Source of the DNA: Ceriagrion tenellum
Lineage: Eukaryota > Arthropoda > Insecta > Odonata > Coenagrionidae
DNA length: 64,000 nucleotides
NCBI GenBank assembly: GCA_963169105.1
Contig: OY720632.1
Span: forward strand, 189,906,448-189,970,447
Direction of reading: 5' to 3'
In this document: positions 48,801 through 59,580 of the stretch, piece after piece
Numbering within the stretch: the stretch's first letter is position 1
Layout: each line of letters opens with the position of its first letter
Notes under the pieces: model-generated
Database searches by the model: none
What the model saw: the letters and a program-made list of their open reading frames with translations, nothing else
Told to the model about the DNA's origin: nothing
Translations under genes and position numbers: made by a program

Positions 48801-51800
48801 GAATTGCCGATGTTTATATAACAAACCACAAGTTTCAACCCCAAGGAATACTAACCAGGCAATCGATGACTACAATTTTAGTGGACAAAAGATAATCTGT
48901 GAACACTTAGCATGAACCTTGAATTACAAAACAAAAGGCTGATGTTTAGTCAAAGTTGTTAGTTTCAAATGCTCAGTTATCCGTATTACTTAAAATACCG
49001 TAGGAAGCAATGGATGTACCAACATTGTAAAGTTTCCAGGAATCCGAAAGTAATACTTAAGAGTCAACACTTTTCCAGGTAGTGCTCCCATGGTCTGCCC
49101 TGTTGTAGAGGCAGTTAATTGCATCTTTAATACTATTGGAATTATATATATCTTGCTTGGGATTGTATATTTCACTTGCCCCTTGCAGTACACATACGAA
49201 TTAGCCAGACCTGAGGACAAAATCCCACACGCCTTTCAGGAAGGAGTGTCCTGGGTGCTATTTTGGCGCAAAAACATTGTTGCCTTCTCCAGTGCATGGG
49301 GAAATCCTCTAAAAGAGGTAAGCGGACTGGCATATAGAAACTCAGCCAAAACTTTATGCCCATACCCCAAACCTAAAGATGCTGGTTCAAACAACGAGGA
49401 AACTCCTGATATCAAAACCAGAGCAAAGCGTGGGGACCTGAAAGAAGTTGCGAAAATTTTTATGAGCTACCTACTCCTCCTTTCAAATTACTTTTTTCAG
49501 ACGAATGCCATTATTCCTATGTAGTTCCATGATGTAACTACCAGGGTATATTTAAGCTAAAATTAATCAGAAATGTACTGGCAATCCATACTTGCACTTC
49601 ATACACACCTATAACTCTCGACACAACAATCTGCTCACATATTTCTGTTTCCACAGGAAATAATAAACACTTTGCCGAAAGTCACACCAACCCAAGAAAT
49701 TTTTCGTTGGTGCCAAGTCTAGCATCTCTTGGGCAGATTTCTTTTCTGGCAAAAATATGTTTCAAATCGCTTGAGTCTTCTCTTTACAGTTTGATATTTC
49801 ATCATTCAGATGCAAGGGTATCGTACCTGAAGTTGGGATTAAGGCCTAACTGTGTTTGGCAAACTTGAAATTATATTTTTGAAAAGATGGTATCTTCAGT
49901 AATAAGTCAAGATAAAGCCTAACATATGCTATTTTAGTTCTTAATCGAGATGATAAGTAACAAAAACAAAGATTTTGCACCATAAATAATGAAAAGTCTA
50001 CCAAATAACCCTCACAACTGCTTTAATTATAAAATTATATTAAAATATAGTCACTTATATGACTTGGGAACTATTTTGCTCCCACTACCTTAAGGTTGCA
50101 TAGCGTGTCACGAAGCCTGATTAATCATAAATGTGCACACTGTCATCTCCACTGAAAACATGCCAAGCTGTTTGATTAAAAATAATTGCGTGTCATAGTG
50201 CAGAAAATCACTGTCATAGCAGAAGGACGTTTTGACACAATTTCAGATTATTCATGGCAGGCTCAAATAAAGTGGCATTTGAAGGCATTAACTCAGGACT
50301 GTTAACGTGCCTATTCAAAAGGGCCTCCATTTGAAACCATTTCTCCAACTTATTATCAAAGAGAAGAATCTGTTGAAGGTCCTCTTTACTTAGAATAAAA
50401 CCATTCACACTTAATGCAATAACCAACTGAGCACTAATTTCTGCACTTACTGTAATTTTTGGCACAGTGGAAAAATCAATCACTAAGAAATAAATTCTAT
50501 CACTTTTTGTGATAATTTTGTAATCACTATCACTTTCACAAGCACCTGGTATCAAAATTGGTGTGCTCCGAGGATACTGTTTGAGAGTTCCATCCTTGTC
50601 CTGGTAGGTTTCAAATCGGGAAACACTGTCATCTAGGAAGTGTTTTTCATATATATTATACTTCTATCTGTGGGCTCCCAGTTATGCCTTGGTATGCTCC
50701 TTAGCCAAGCCTTCCTTGCTTCTGCATCTTTTGGAAATCTGATAACTGATACGTAAGTATTACTTCCGCTGGATTCATAGTTGCTTTTGCAGCCAGGTAC
50801 ACAGTTTTTTCCGGTATTTTAATTAAAAAACCTTAAGAATAAGATAGGATCATTACTATTTGAAATTAAACAAAGAAGAAGCAAATTAAATGATGAAGCA
50901 TTGGCTGAATTCTAAGAATGCACTTACTGATTTCTGTCTTTCAGGAGGCTGATGACGCTTCCAAAATGTCCTGCAGAATCAAACAATATTTGCTTGAACC
51001 AAATCAGGTCTCCCAACCCGTTTCACATCCTTTTCCATGTCCTGTCTCTTAGCTTGTTTGAGTAAATATGTTTGTCTATGATACAATATCATACTCTGAG
51101 GGTAACAAGCTTTGGAGACTTTTATGGGCTTGCATAAGTAAGGTTAGGCTTGGTAAGGTTTTTTTTGGGTAACCTTGGTTTTCTTTACTTAGAGTGACAC
51201 AAGAAGGTCAAACATAGTCTCTGTTTTACTGTAGGGAGTGTTCAAGAGAAAAATATTCAAGTGACGAGTAAGAAAGAATAAAACATTGTTCCTAAGTGTC
51301 TTTCTTGGAAATGGGTGAATAGGGAGGGTGCACAAAATTTAAAGTATTAGAAGTGAAGGTAAAAAGGGCAAAGCATGGGCAAACATACCTGTTGCTTTAT
51401 GTAATATTTCTGTACTGGTTGGCTGGAAATTTAAAAAATTGCAATAACATCCACTTTGTCTTTTTATATCTATATTACAATGCAATTGTTGTAAAGCCAA
51501 GCTTTGAACAGCCAATAATGTTTCAGAATACCTCTGCAACAATTAATGTACCATCATTAATTGGTTGCTTTTGTAGCTCCCTCCAGTACAGTAACTCGTT
51601 GTTCCTTTCGCTAATCAGCAGGGAGAAATTGAAAAAGATGGCCGGCACACTACCTTGCCAGATTTCAGCACTTCAGTCTCTTATGAAGCCGGTCGTGGCT
51701 AGGCCCATTCGTTCTTCAATATTTCCTAGAATTAGCTTTACTCTTTTTTACTACCTCTTTGATTTTATCTTGATGATGTTGTTGAAACTGCCTTGTATTG

Positions 51801-54800
51801 TAACTGTCCTGATACTGCATTGAAAATAGCTCATACAAACCGCAATACTATTCTTATTGAATGCATTTCCACGTACTAATTCTATGCACTTTGAAAAAGA
51901 ATGAACAACTTTATTTTTAATTATTTTTTTCATTGAGATGTGAACGAAACATATTAAAATAAAAGAATGGTGGCATAAAGATGCCAATGTATCTTAGTCT
52001 ACAAAGAAGATATAGAATATTCATCATTCATCATTGTAAATTGATAAATGCCATCAATGTTCGAGCATGAGTCATTTTAGGACCTTATGACAGGTGGTAC
52101 TTAAAAGGATACCTTGCATATAATTCTATTTAGTCAAACGTGATGTAGTGAAATGGAATAGGTTTGGGTGCCATCAGTTTCATTTTAATGAGACTTAAAA
52201 ACAACCTTTCCTTGATAAATGAGACTTTCCTCATGGAAAACCTGAAAAGTCCTTAATTAAACTCCGGATGTGAGTGTAGGTAAATCTGATCTTTCTTGTG
52301 ATTTAGGCTCCTAAAGGCTCCGGAAAAGTATTCATTGTTTCCCTTTTGAAATTAGGCATTGTAGTTTATGATTTTTTTTCATTGTTCTAGGTTTTGGTGC
52401 AGGTACAACTCCTGGCGTGAGCCCATTTGGTGCCACGGGAATGGCAAATGCAACTGGGGCTACTGCTTTTGGGAAGCCTGCTACAGCTCCCGGGCAGCCA
52501 GTGTTTGGCTCGGGTGCCACCACCTCACTCTTCGGTGGTGCAGCAACGGGCGCTCCAGTAAACACTGCTGTTCCCCAGGGTGGCAGCCTGTTTGGAGGAG
52601 CTGGTGCGGGAACCACTTTTGGAATGGGGCACCAAACACAGCCTGCTTTTGGAGGTATGGCGTGCACTGTTATCCATTTTAATGAATGCATGGTAAAGCA
52701 CGGATTATTAGGAAATGCAGACAGCATAAAACATGGGAAATATGGCCGAAAACTAGCAGAAAGGGAAAGTGAGGGACTGGACCGAGTTTTTTTGAACCAT
52801 GTCTAAAAAACAGGGAATCTATTCGCCAGGTGGAATTTTCTGGAAGTGATTAACTGATTTTTTGAGGTAGTTGGACTTGGAGACATCAGTGAAGAGGTTA
52901 AGTGAGCAGTTTGGTGAGAGAATTTCTACTGATAATGACTAAAAAACAGAAGGAGCTGTTGTTTAAAACTTTTGCAGAGTGATGTTCCTAGTTTAATGGC
53001 TAATAGGAAAACATGGAATCCGTTTAAGACTGCCAGTGAGAACAAAGTATTAGTGGAGCCAATCAGACTGTGGCGAAGTGAAAACTTTTCCTTGTATTGA
53101 CCAGTATTATATAAATATTAGGGATGAGTCAGTTCTACTTTTTTCCGATTCCGATTCTTTCAAATCGATTCTCGATTCCATCGATTCTTATTCCTAATAA
53201 CAGGTGAGATATTGATATACCAATAGCGTACGACCATTATTTAAATTGAAGTATTGGCTGAAATAAAATAATAAAGACAATAAAGTCACCCAAAAAGTTC
53301 TATTTATTAACAAATAGCAAATATATACTCAGCTTATTGAGGTAGATAACAGTACAAATTGATAGCCTACACCCAAAAACCCCTGAGACAAAAATGATGT
53401 GATAAATAAAATTTGATTTGAATATTTATCTGTGTGTGGAATCGATGGAATCGGAATCAACTTTAGGCTATCGATTCTCAATACCGATTCTAATCCTGAG
53501 AATCGGTGGAATTGAGAATCGAAATTTGGATTCGACTCATCATTTATAAATATATTGCATTTTAGTTACTACTTGAAAGCTAATCATTGCATGAAAATTT
53601 TCCATTCATTGGTAATTTCAAAATTATGTTTTTTCACAGAAACAAGTCAAATAATAGTGTGGGTTGTTCTTTTTCCAAATTAAGGCCCAAAATCCAGAAG
53701 TGGTTGTGGTCCTAAGCTTCCCGGATTAAAGTCCTTTACTGTATTTTAAGTGCCTTATGATTTTCTCATTGCTTAAAGATAAATGAATAGAAGTGCATGT
53801 TTTTTATACTGCCTGCTTTGATTAGACTATATGTTGCTGATTATGATCGAGGCATGCTAGGTTGACCCTGTTCTGCACTCCTGGCTTATTGCACTCAATA
53901 TTCTTTTTTCAAGTAAATGATTACATATGCATTTAATAAGCCAAGCGCCTGGCATGGCATTGTGTAGGGTGCATGCAGCAGTAGTCGCCAAAAATATATT
54001 TAATTCATGGAAATTAGAGCTAATAGTTGGTCTTATAAGGATTGTTACTTATTATGTCTCACTAGCAGTCTCTAAGTGTAACTCTACAGAAATTCCTCCC
54101 TTGACTCTAGCTTGGGAAAACGCAAGGGGAGCATAGGGCTATGATGGGCACTGGAGGGATCAGCTGACAGGGACTAAGGCCTGCAAACGCCTGGCACAGT
54201 GTTGTTTGGGGTGCATGCAGCGTTAGCCACCGAAATATATTTTATTCATGGAAAATACACAGTTACACAGATGTCAAAATTGAATGAATTTTGGCTGTGA
54301 TAGGGCTTTAACCCATACATGTTTCCCCAAAAAATTGGGTTTTTCTCCTCCAATTGGGAAAATTGGTAGACATTGATTATATGCCTCTTCATGGACCTCT
54401 AAAGCCAGTTTCACACTATTTGAGATGTATTGAACTAGGAGCGTTGAACAAGACGTCTTGAATGCTAAAATGGCATTCAAGAGCATTTGAGATGGCCATC
54501 CAAAAGTAGTTGCTTAATAGTCCATGAATGGACTTGAACTGTCAGTTATACAAAGCTGATATGTACTTTGATATTGATTGTCAAGTAACACGAGAGACTA
54601 ACAGAAAGTGGATATGGAACTGGGGAATAGGAGTCTCTACTTGCTCAGTGTGCAAGCATCTTAGCATTGCAATCGTGGAAATAAGAAAATCTTGGAAATA
54701 GGCATGGGGAATGGTGATTATGAAGGGCTTCATGTGGCTTTTCAGTTCTATTGCTTACTGTATGTGAGGCATACCAGACCCTACACTTATAATCACCTGG

Positions 54801-57800
54801 ACGAGATTTGCCTACAAAAAGGTTTTCAAAAGGCCCTTACTTTGGAGATCTCGTGTGTCTGAATGGGATAATAGAAGGGAGTGAATAACTTCGGCTTTAC
54901 AGTTTCAGTAATGTATAATTCTGTCCACGAAAAACTTACCTCCTTGACCCGGAAAAATTTCTAAGTCCTCAGTTGGCATCAATGTGACAATGCCAAACCA
55001 TGCCCTCTTCCACAGGAAAGCAATGAATGCACGGGATGGAGAAGAAACCTTCAGAACTCACCTGACTAGAGGGAACACCCCTCAGCGAAATATTTTGATC
55101 TGTAAGGGATTATTTCTGGGAGTGGGGAGGGTGGGTTTGGTCGATTGTGTCGGTCTGATCCCGTTTATGCCAGCATGCTTAAGGGTGGGAAAGCATAGAG
55201 ATGAGAAAGGTCAGTCGGAGGACAAAGTTGGAGAATCATCCTTTTGGTTTGCTTTTGGAAACTACAGGATTGAAAGACAGAACTCAAATATCTATTTTAT
55301 GTCTCCATCGGCGCACAGGGTAATTTCGCAGAGAGTTATGGGCCTTCCTCTCTTTAGACCACAGAAAGTCTATTACTGTCGTGATCAGAGGTTGAATTGG
55401 GTCAAATTGAATTTAAAAATATTTTTTTAATGCTCAAATTTCTGATAGCAGCAAGTCATTGCCTAACAAACGATAGTGGTTCCATTATCTAGGCAAATTG
55501 AATTCACATTAATTTATTTATCATTCAAGTCCTAATCAGCAATTGGCTTTGTATTGCCGAGTCTCCTGCATTGCTTCAAGCCTGCTTTTATGCTTTGAGA
55601 AGGAAATTGAGAGGATATTGGTGATATTGGTTGTATCCTCTTCGTTATGATCAATATTTTATCCTCCCTCGCTGAATTTCAAGGGGTACCCTCTGTTGAT
55701 CGAACAAAGATGGTGCAGTTGCATTTGGAACTAAATTAATACCACCTGCATCATCTTCATCATCTCTTTTCTCATCTTCATTGGCATAGTCCTCTAGGCT
55801 GGAGTCTGAATCAAAATTGAGATCTTCCTCCCAGTCAGAATTCAGAAGCGCATTGAGTAGGTCCTTGTCTGTCCACTGCTTTTAGACCAGCCCAAGGGAG
55901 TTCCTTTTCTTAGGTGAAGGCGGTCCGGACAACAGGTTTTCTTGATGAGGGTCCAGGTGACATTAGTGCAGAGAAAGTGCCAGGAACAACAAGAGAATGT
56001 TCGTCATACAAGTTCAACGAATAAGATGAATGCCTTTTGATGTCATTTTTCGGTTTCTCCAGGTCTAAAAAAATCATTGAAAAATAATCCAGTGTAATAA
56101 ATCGTTTATTCAAAGAGTAAAAATATATATAGAGTAATACTTTAATCTTACTCTCTACAAATAGAGAATCTGAAACCCCATATTAGTTAATCAAATCGCT
56201 CCAAATATACATATAGAAGTAGAACTTACCATTGAAAAAGTGGACTGAGCAGGTAACAAAAAACAAGGTGATGGCCATCAGCAATATCCTTCCTTCTAAA
56301 TGGGGGCTGGGCAAACACTGAACTAACTATTTCTCCGAGGATGAAAGAGTAGGGCCTTTGAAAGAGGTGAACAACACAGTGACACATTTATTATCCATGT
56401 CTGAAAAACACCTGCATGAAAAATTTTGTGAACACTTCGTGAAAAGTCATTTAAAAAATACAAAAATGTTACACACCACTTGCAAAAATGATGAATTTGA
56501 ATACAAAGGGATACCTACCCAGGGAATTACCTGTAAATAAACTGTATGAGGTAATCAAATCCGACAAAAAAAGTCAGGAGTACATGTGGCGGGCAACAAA
56601 AAACTCATGGCGGCAACCGTCGGTACTATCTGTTGACCTTTCTGAGGGCTAAGCATACATTGAAAAGAAAATCCCTCCAAACGAAACGAATTCAGGTTCT
56701 ATAAGTAAGGCAGTCAACAGCGACACACTGTCACCGTGCACTGGCCAAAATACACTTGTCGCGTGACACTGTCGCAGGCATTCCTGCATTCCTTCCTATT
56801 TCCTGCATTTTCAACTGACCCTTAAAGAAGAACGTTGTAGACAATTGTGGAATTCTATGCTTTGCCCGGAAGTACACTCAGAGGTAGAAGGAGTCTCATT
56901 GACTGAATATTTTCTGATTTTGATATCCAAGAATACTTTTTGGGAAAGATATGACTCTGATCGGTTGAGGGACATTGTGGAGGCCGTTATCAGTAGACAA
57001 AGATAATAATAATAATAATCTTTGTGGTGTGAGATGCATCCGGAACTCGACCACCTGTCGCAGCAGAACTTGCACGACCAGGCCAACCACCTGTGGAAAA
57101 AGGAAAATATCCACCAACCTCAGGTTCAGAGTAATACACCACCAGCTGAACCACCCTTTCTGTCACAGGCAGCACCTCCACCTGCTGACGTGAGTACCGC
57201 ACGTTTGTCGGTATCTCCTACAAAGAGGGAGGATGTTGGTTAGACTGACTCTGAACTATTACGATCGCGGTTAAGAAGCACAATTAACTATGACGAAGGA
57301 CACACTAGGCAGAGAAGCATCCATCGAAAGATCTCTCTGCGGGGTAACCACCTGCCCCAAATGAATGGACTCATTGATGAGATCCTGACAGAGACGTCAG
57401 ATCTCTGGACGGTGAATTGCGTGGTCTATGCTGCGACCAAGGTTTTGGCAACCTCCCGAAAGGACTCCTCTCGGGAGGATAAAGCAGCAACAAGGCTGAA
57501 AAAGCTGGATGCCAAGATCATGCTGGCGCGACAGCAGGCGTCGAGGATTCAGTGTGTGATTGAGTACATCACTACCGGGCAAACCTTTACATCTAAAGTT
57601 CGGCGCATTGCGCGCAGCCTCAGGTTCAACCATCACACACTGAACAAGGTTGATAGGGTACGGGCGCTTACCACGGTCAAGAAAAAACTCCTGAAAAGGA
57701 GTTGAGGCGTAAGGGAGAATTCCACCTTTCTCCTTCAGCCGTCCCGTCTCTTTCGGCCTCCTCCGCCTGTTGTTGAATCCCCGCCACCCATTCATGAGGT

Positions 57801-59448
57801 CAAACGTTTCTGGAAGGATATCTACGAAACGTCGAAGCCATTCAATGGAGACACTCCGGCCATCGCACTCTTTAAAGAGTTCTGCGACCGCCACCTACAC
57901 AATGTGGATGGACCCCTTTCAGTCATGGAAATTTCTCAAGAACCCAGGGCTTAGGAGCAGAAAGCCGTGACACCTGGGCATTTTTATTCCAGGTTCATAT
58001 ATAAATTGTTTCATCTCCATCCTTAACATTTGTCATGCGTTGTCTCCTGGTACAGATAAAATGTTTCATTCTCCTGTACCATGTTGTAGCTTGCCATGAT
58101 ATCCCAACATTTTTTCTTCCTCACTTTAATTTGAGTAAAATTTGTATGATGTGTATTGGTGCACATTTTATCTCACTGAATGATAAAGAATGTTCAAATA
58201 TTTTTGAAACACTGTTTGGAATCTATGTTAAGAAATTTATTCCTTGTCAGCTTCCAGCGTGGTATAACCCAAAAAATGTCTTCATTAAAGCCTCAATCTA
58301 TGTTAGCTCACTGGTTTAGGTTTGGTGAGGGAGCGTGGTAGACATAATTCTTGCCCTTTGTCTTGTGGTCTTCAATATTCACTCTATGGATTGGAATGGC
58401 ACTAGGTGATGTCATTTCACTAATGTTACAATAAAAAAGAGTGGAGAAATGGAACGAGGCCGAAATCATGACGATAGAGGCAATTACAGTAGTACGCGCG
58501 CACTCACTCAACAGCTCTAAGGTCAAACTTTGTAGTGTTGGCAACTCTGTTGACGTCACTCTACGGTACAACCTTAACGAAAATAATACTTTGGTTTGCT
58601 GTGTGTTAACCTCTTATCGGCGTTAAATTTTTTTTCTACCTCACTTTTGCCATCTGATAATTAACTTGTAATCTTCTCTTGCGCCCCCTTTACGCTCCAA
58701 AACCCTTGAGCCCCTGGGCAAGTGCCCATTTTGCCCAGTTATAGAATTGGGCCTGCACCAGCCAAATTTTCATTTTTATCAGTCTTGCAGTAGGTTCTCA
58801 AGTCCGTAAGGAGGCTTTCTCCTCCCATAGCAGGTGCTGGCCTTAACGCCTTGAAATGTTACATATTTTTCAAGGACCACTGACATTCAGATTTTACTCA
58901 AATTTATTCTCTTTCAGTAATTACTAGCTTGCTGCTTTAGTATTAGATGAACAAGTTTGCATTTCCTTTTATTGGAGCTCTCATTCTGTATCAATCAATT
59001 ATATGGTATCAGTTTCAGCAGCAACAGGATCTGTCATACTTTTAGGTATTCTTCTCCCAATTTTGGAGTTGTATTCAAGGAATGAAGTATTTTTTAAAGT
59101 AGGGAAGCATAACATAGTAACGGCTCTGCATTTCCATTGGGTGACATTTCCTTCTTGACTATGAAGGATTTACATCAGCCCCAGCCTCTCCCAGCATTTT
59201 TGGAGCTGCTGCTGGGACAGCTGGAACAGGAGCCACTGCCGGAGGTGGCCTCTTTGGAGTTGCATCGACATCAACCGCACCTGTAGGTGGTCAACAGGTC
59301 TCTACTTCTAATGCCGTTCCCTTTGGCACGGCTCCGAAGCAAGCGTCAGCCTTTGGCACTCTCGGTGGCTTTGGACAACCGACAGCAGCCGCCCAGCAAA
59401 CAGGTGGTGGATTGTTTGGTACCACTTCAGGGGGAATGTTTTCTTCAG
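42784..59448 (+). CDS. Nup98-96: FG/GLFG-repeat nucleoporin, probably Nup98(-96), 5' three coding exons
   Basis: FG nucleoporins line the nuclear pore channel. Nup98 supplies the GLFG permeability barrier and is normally made as a precursor cleaved to Nup98 and Nup96. The ATG at 42784 is preceded by AAA and follows a 5' UTR intron. Three exons (42784-42835, 52391-52654, 59167-59448) join in frame to give about 199 residues: MFRDNKTTFGQPGATTFG, then FGAGTTPGVSPFG, TAFGKPA, PVFGSG, TSLFGG, GSLFGG, QPAFGG, PSIFGAA, GGLFGV, VPFGTA, SAFGTLGGFG, GGLFGTTSGG. The composition (Gly/Thr/Ala/Ser/Phe, no charged residues after the first few) and the mix of FG with GLFG/SLFG units fit the Nup98 N-terminus. 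Other FG nucleoporins such as Nup54 cannot be excluded, because the GLEBS and autoproteolytic domains lie beyond the window. Confidence 0.72.
42836..44135. other. Nucleoporin intron 1, unassigned part
   Basis: No coding or repeat feature was recognised. Confidence 0.4.
44136..44970 (+). other. GC-rich, promoter-like block with short tandem repeats, possible solo LTR
   Basis: In an AT-rich intron this block is markedly GC-rich from about 44360. It has TATATAAA at 44751-44758. Tandem AGGGCAGGTCACCG copies follow at 44781-44794 and 44795-44808. Three 14-18-base units based on GAGG(G)ATAAAT(A/T)GTCC lie at 44908-44957, and a G14 run at 44957-44970. A TATA box followed by GC-rich leader-like sequence is how many LTRs look, and TGTTGAAG at 44141 could be a 5' end. 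No matching 3' CA end, target duplication or primer-binding site was found, so the class is undecided. Confidence 0.35.
47995..48302 (+). repeat. Two direct repeat copies of about 75 bp
   Basis: Copy 1 is at 47995-48070 and copy 2 at 48227-48302. Shared wording: GCTTCTCCTT, TGAAATGCA/AATGAATTA-type middle, ATAAACTGAAATGCA and CCTATGAATCAT. Offset about 232 bases, identity about 80 percent. They lie inside the gap of the P-element-like region. Confidence 0.6.
48323..48733 (-). other. 136-codon open frame of unknown status
   Basis: The frame starts MEDSQDIELYILAACNMHGW and runs to ...YNKLISFVNVV. No domain is recognised. It lies between the THAP and catalytic fragments of the P-element-like transposase and on the same strand, so it may be a decayed internal segment or a chance open frame. 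The second half is hydrophobic and looks non-coding. Confidence 0.2.
50831..52390. other. Nucleoporin intron 1, right part, unassigned
   Basis: No element or gene recognised. It ends in the pyrimidine tract and acceptor TTCTAG before 52391. Confidence 0.4.
52391..52654 (+). CDS. Nup98-96: Nucleoporin FG-repeat exon 2
   Basis: The acceptor is CATTGTTCTAG and the donor is GTATGG at 52655. The 264-base exon is phase 1 at both borders and encodes 88 codons with PFG, AFG, VFG, LFG (twice), TFG and AFG units. The open frame runs past the donor into a run of charged residues, which is intron and not protein. Confidence 0.78.
52655..53110. other. Nucleoporin intron 2, unassigned start
   Basis: No feature recognised before the hAT-type MITE. 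Confidence 0.4.
53119..53545 (+). mobile_element. hAT-type MITE, copy B, with perfect 8-bp target duplication
   Basis: ATAAATAT stands at 53111-53118 and again at 53546-53553, directly outside the element. Ends are TAGGGATGAGTC (left) and GACTCATCATTT (right). The 427-bp interior aligns end to end with the reverse complement of 19673-20086, including CGATTCTCGATTCCATCGAT, ATTGGCTGAAATAAAATAA and AACAAATAGCAAATATAT. An 8-bp duplication is the hAT hallmark. Non-coding. Confidence 0.87.
53941..54257 (+). repeat. Two direct repeat copies of about 75 bp
   Basis: Copy 1 at 53941-54015 and copy 2 at 54183-54257 share CGCCTGGCA, GGGTGCATGCAGC and AAATATATTT(A/T)ATTCATGGAA. Offset about 242 bases, identity about 80 percent. 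No gene is associated. Confidence 0.65.
54935..55150 (+). repeat. Dispersed repeat, copy 2 (partner at 34690)
   Basis: Described under 34690-34930. This copy continues through CTGGGAGTGGGGAGGGTGGG near 55120, which parallels ATGGTGGGAAGAGGG of copy 1. Confidence 0.45.
55151..57000. other. Nucleoporin intron 2, mostly unassigned
   Basis: On the minus strand at about 55880-55690 a short acidic frame (SDWEEDLNFDSDSSLEDYAN, then EDEKRDDEDDAGG) resembles the N-terminus of piggyBac-type transposases, but no catalytic part follows, so it is not called. The rest has no recognised content. A short palindrome CAAAGAT-(AAT)n-ATCTTTG lies at about 57000-57023. Confidence 0.3.
57022..57960 (+). pseudogene. 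R2-like LINE fragment (region upstream of reverse transcriptase)
   Basis: A frame from 57022 to 57705 is open but for one TAG at 57241-57243. It reads MHPELDHLSQQNLHDQANHL, a Pro/Ala-rich linker, then QMNGLIDEILTETSDLWTVN, CVVYAATKVLA and a basic helical region ending in LTTVKKKLLKRS. In other frames after 57705, IHEVKRFWKDIYETSKPFNG and LFKEFCDRHL follow. This order (xHLSxQNLxDQ, a VNxxVYAAAxVL block, then a FWxxIYE block) resembles the pre-RT region of R2-group LINEs. The reverse transcriptase itself is absent. Sequence is GC-richer than its surroundings. Assignment is from general resemblance only. Confidence 0.5.
57961..59166. other. Nucleoporin intron 2, right part, unassigned
   Basis: No feature is recognised apart from the acceptor TGACTATGAAG before 59167. 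Confidence 0.4.
59167..59448 (+). CDS. Nup98-96: Nucleoporin FG-repeat exon 3
   Basis: The 282-base exon is phase 1 at both ends (donor GTTTGT at 59449). It encodes FTSAPASPSIFG, GGLFGVASTSTAP, AVPFGTAPKQ, SAFGTLGGFGQP, QQTGGGLFGTTSGGMFSS. There is no stop in frame. The next exon must be beyond 64000 or unrecognised within the window. Confidence 0.78.
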
Positions 59449-59580
59449 GTTTGTAGATAGTGTAACAAATTTATGAATTTCATAGTTAAAGAGTCCTATA
59501 TCAATAATTGTCTGGATTGAACTTATCACAAATATATAATATATTTTCTGGCTTCACTTGGTGGAACACATTGCGATGAT

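Larger units (their letters stand above)
46227..50830 (-). pseudogene. P-element-like (THAP9-type) transposase, fragmented
   Basis: Minus-strand reading begins with a THAP zinc-finger: CVPGCKSNYESSGS, VIRFPKDAEARKAWLRSIPR, NWEPTDRSII (about 50810-50660). A frameshift at a TATATATATG run follows, then a YEKHF-like word where C-x2-H is expected, and PRSTPILIPG. 50555-50214 continues in one frame. Further left, 46730-46497 has SEEENIWYLNCHT and MLIVLYIDEIYDR, the strand with the first catalytic Asp of P-element transposases, followed by ARTVVVFMVS. 46457-46227 has LGVLPLIKECGLKTVDTIMD and NNRIKRAMFTQLF, corresponding to the ISDNNxxNRxMF block. Parts lie in different frames with a 3.5-kb gap. Natural introns are possible, as in Drosophila P. 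The later domains were not found. Confidence 0.65.

Noticed and set aside
49090..49524. 144-codon + strand open frame with a hydrophobic start
   Set aside because: No recognisable domain, and it lies antisense within the gap of the P-element-like transposase region. Composition and the overlapping open frames suggest chance.
52655..52806. Extension of the nucleoporin FG frame past 52654
   Set aside because: The text turns abruptly into charged non-FG residues directly after a good donor (GTATGG), and phase 1 joins perfectly to the next FG exon.
55690..55880. Another piggyBac gene from an acidic N-terminus-like frame
   Set aside because: Only an acidic stretch is present; no catalytic or cysteine-rich motif follows, so it cannot be distinguished from chance.
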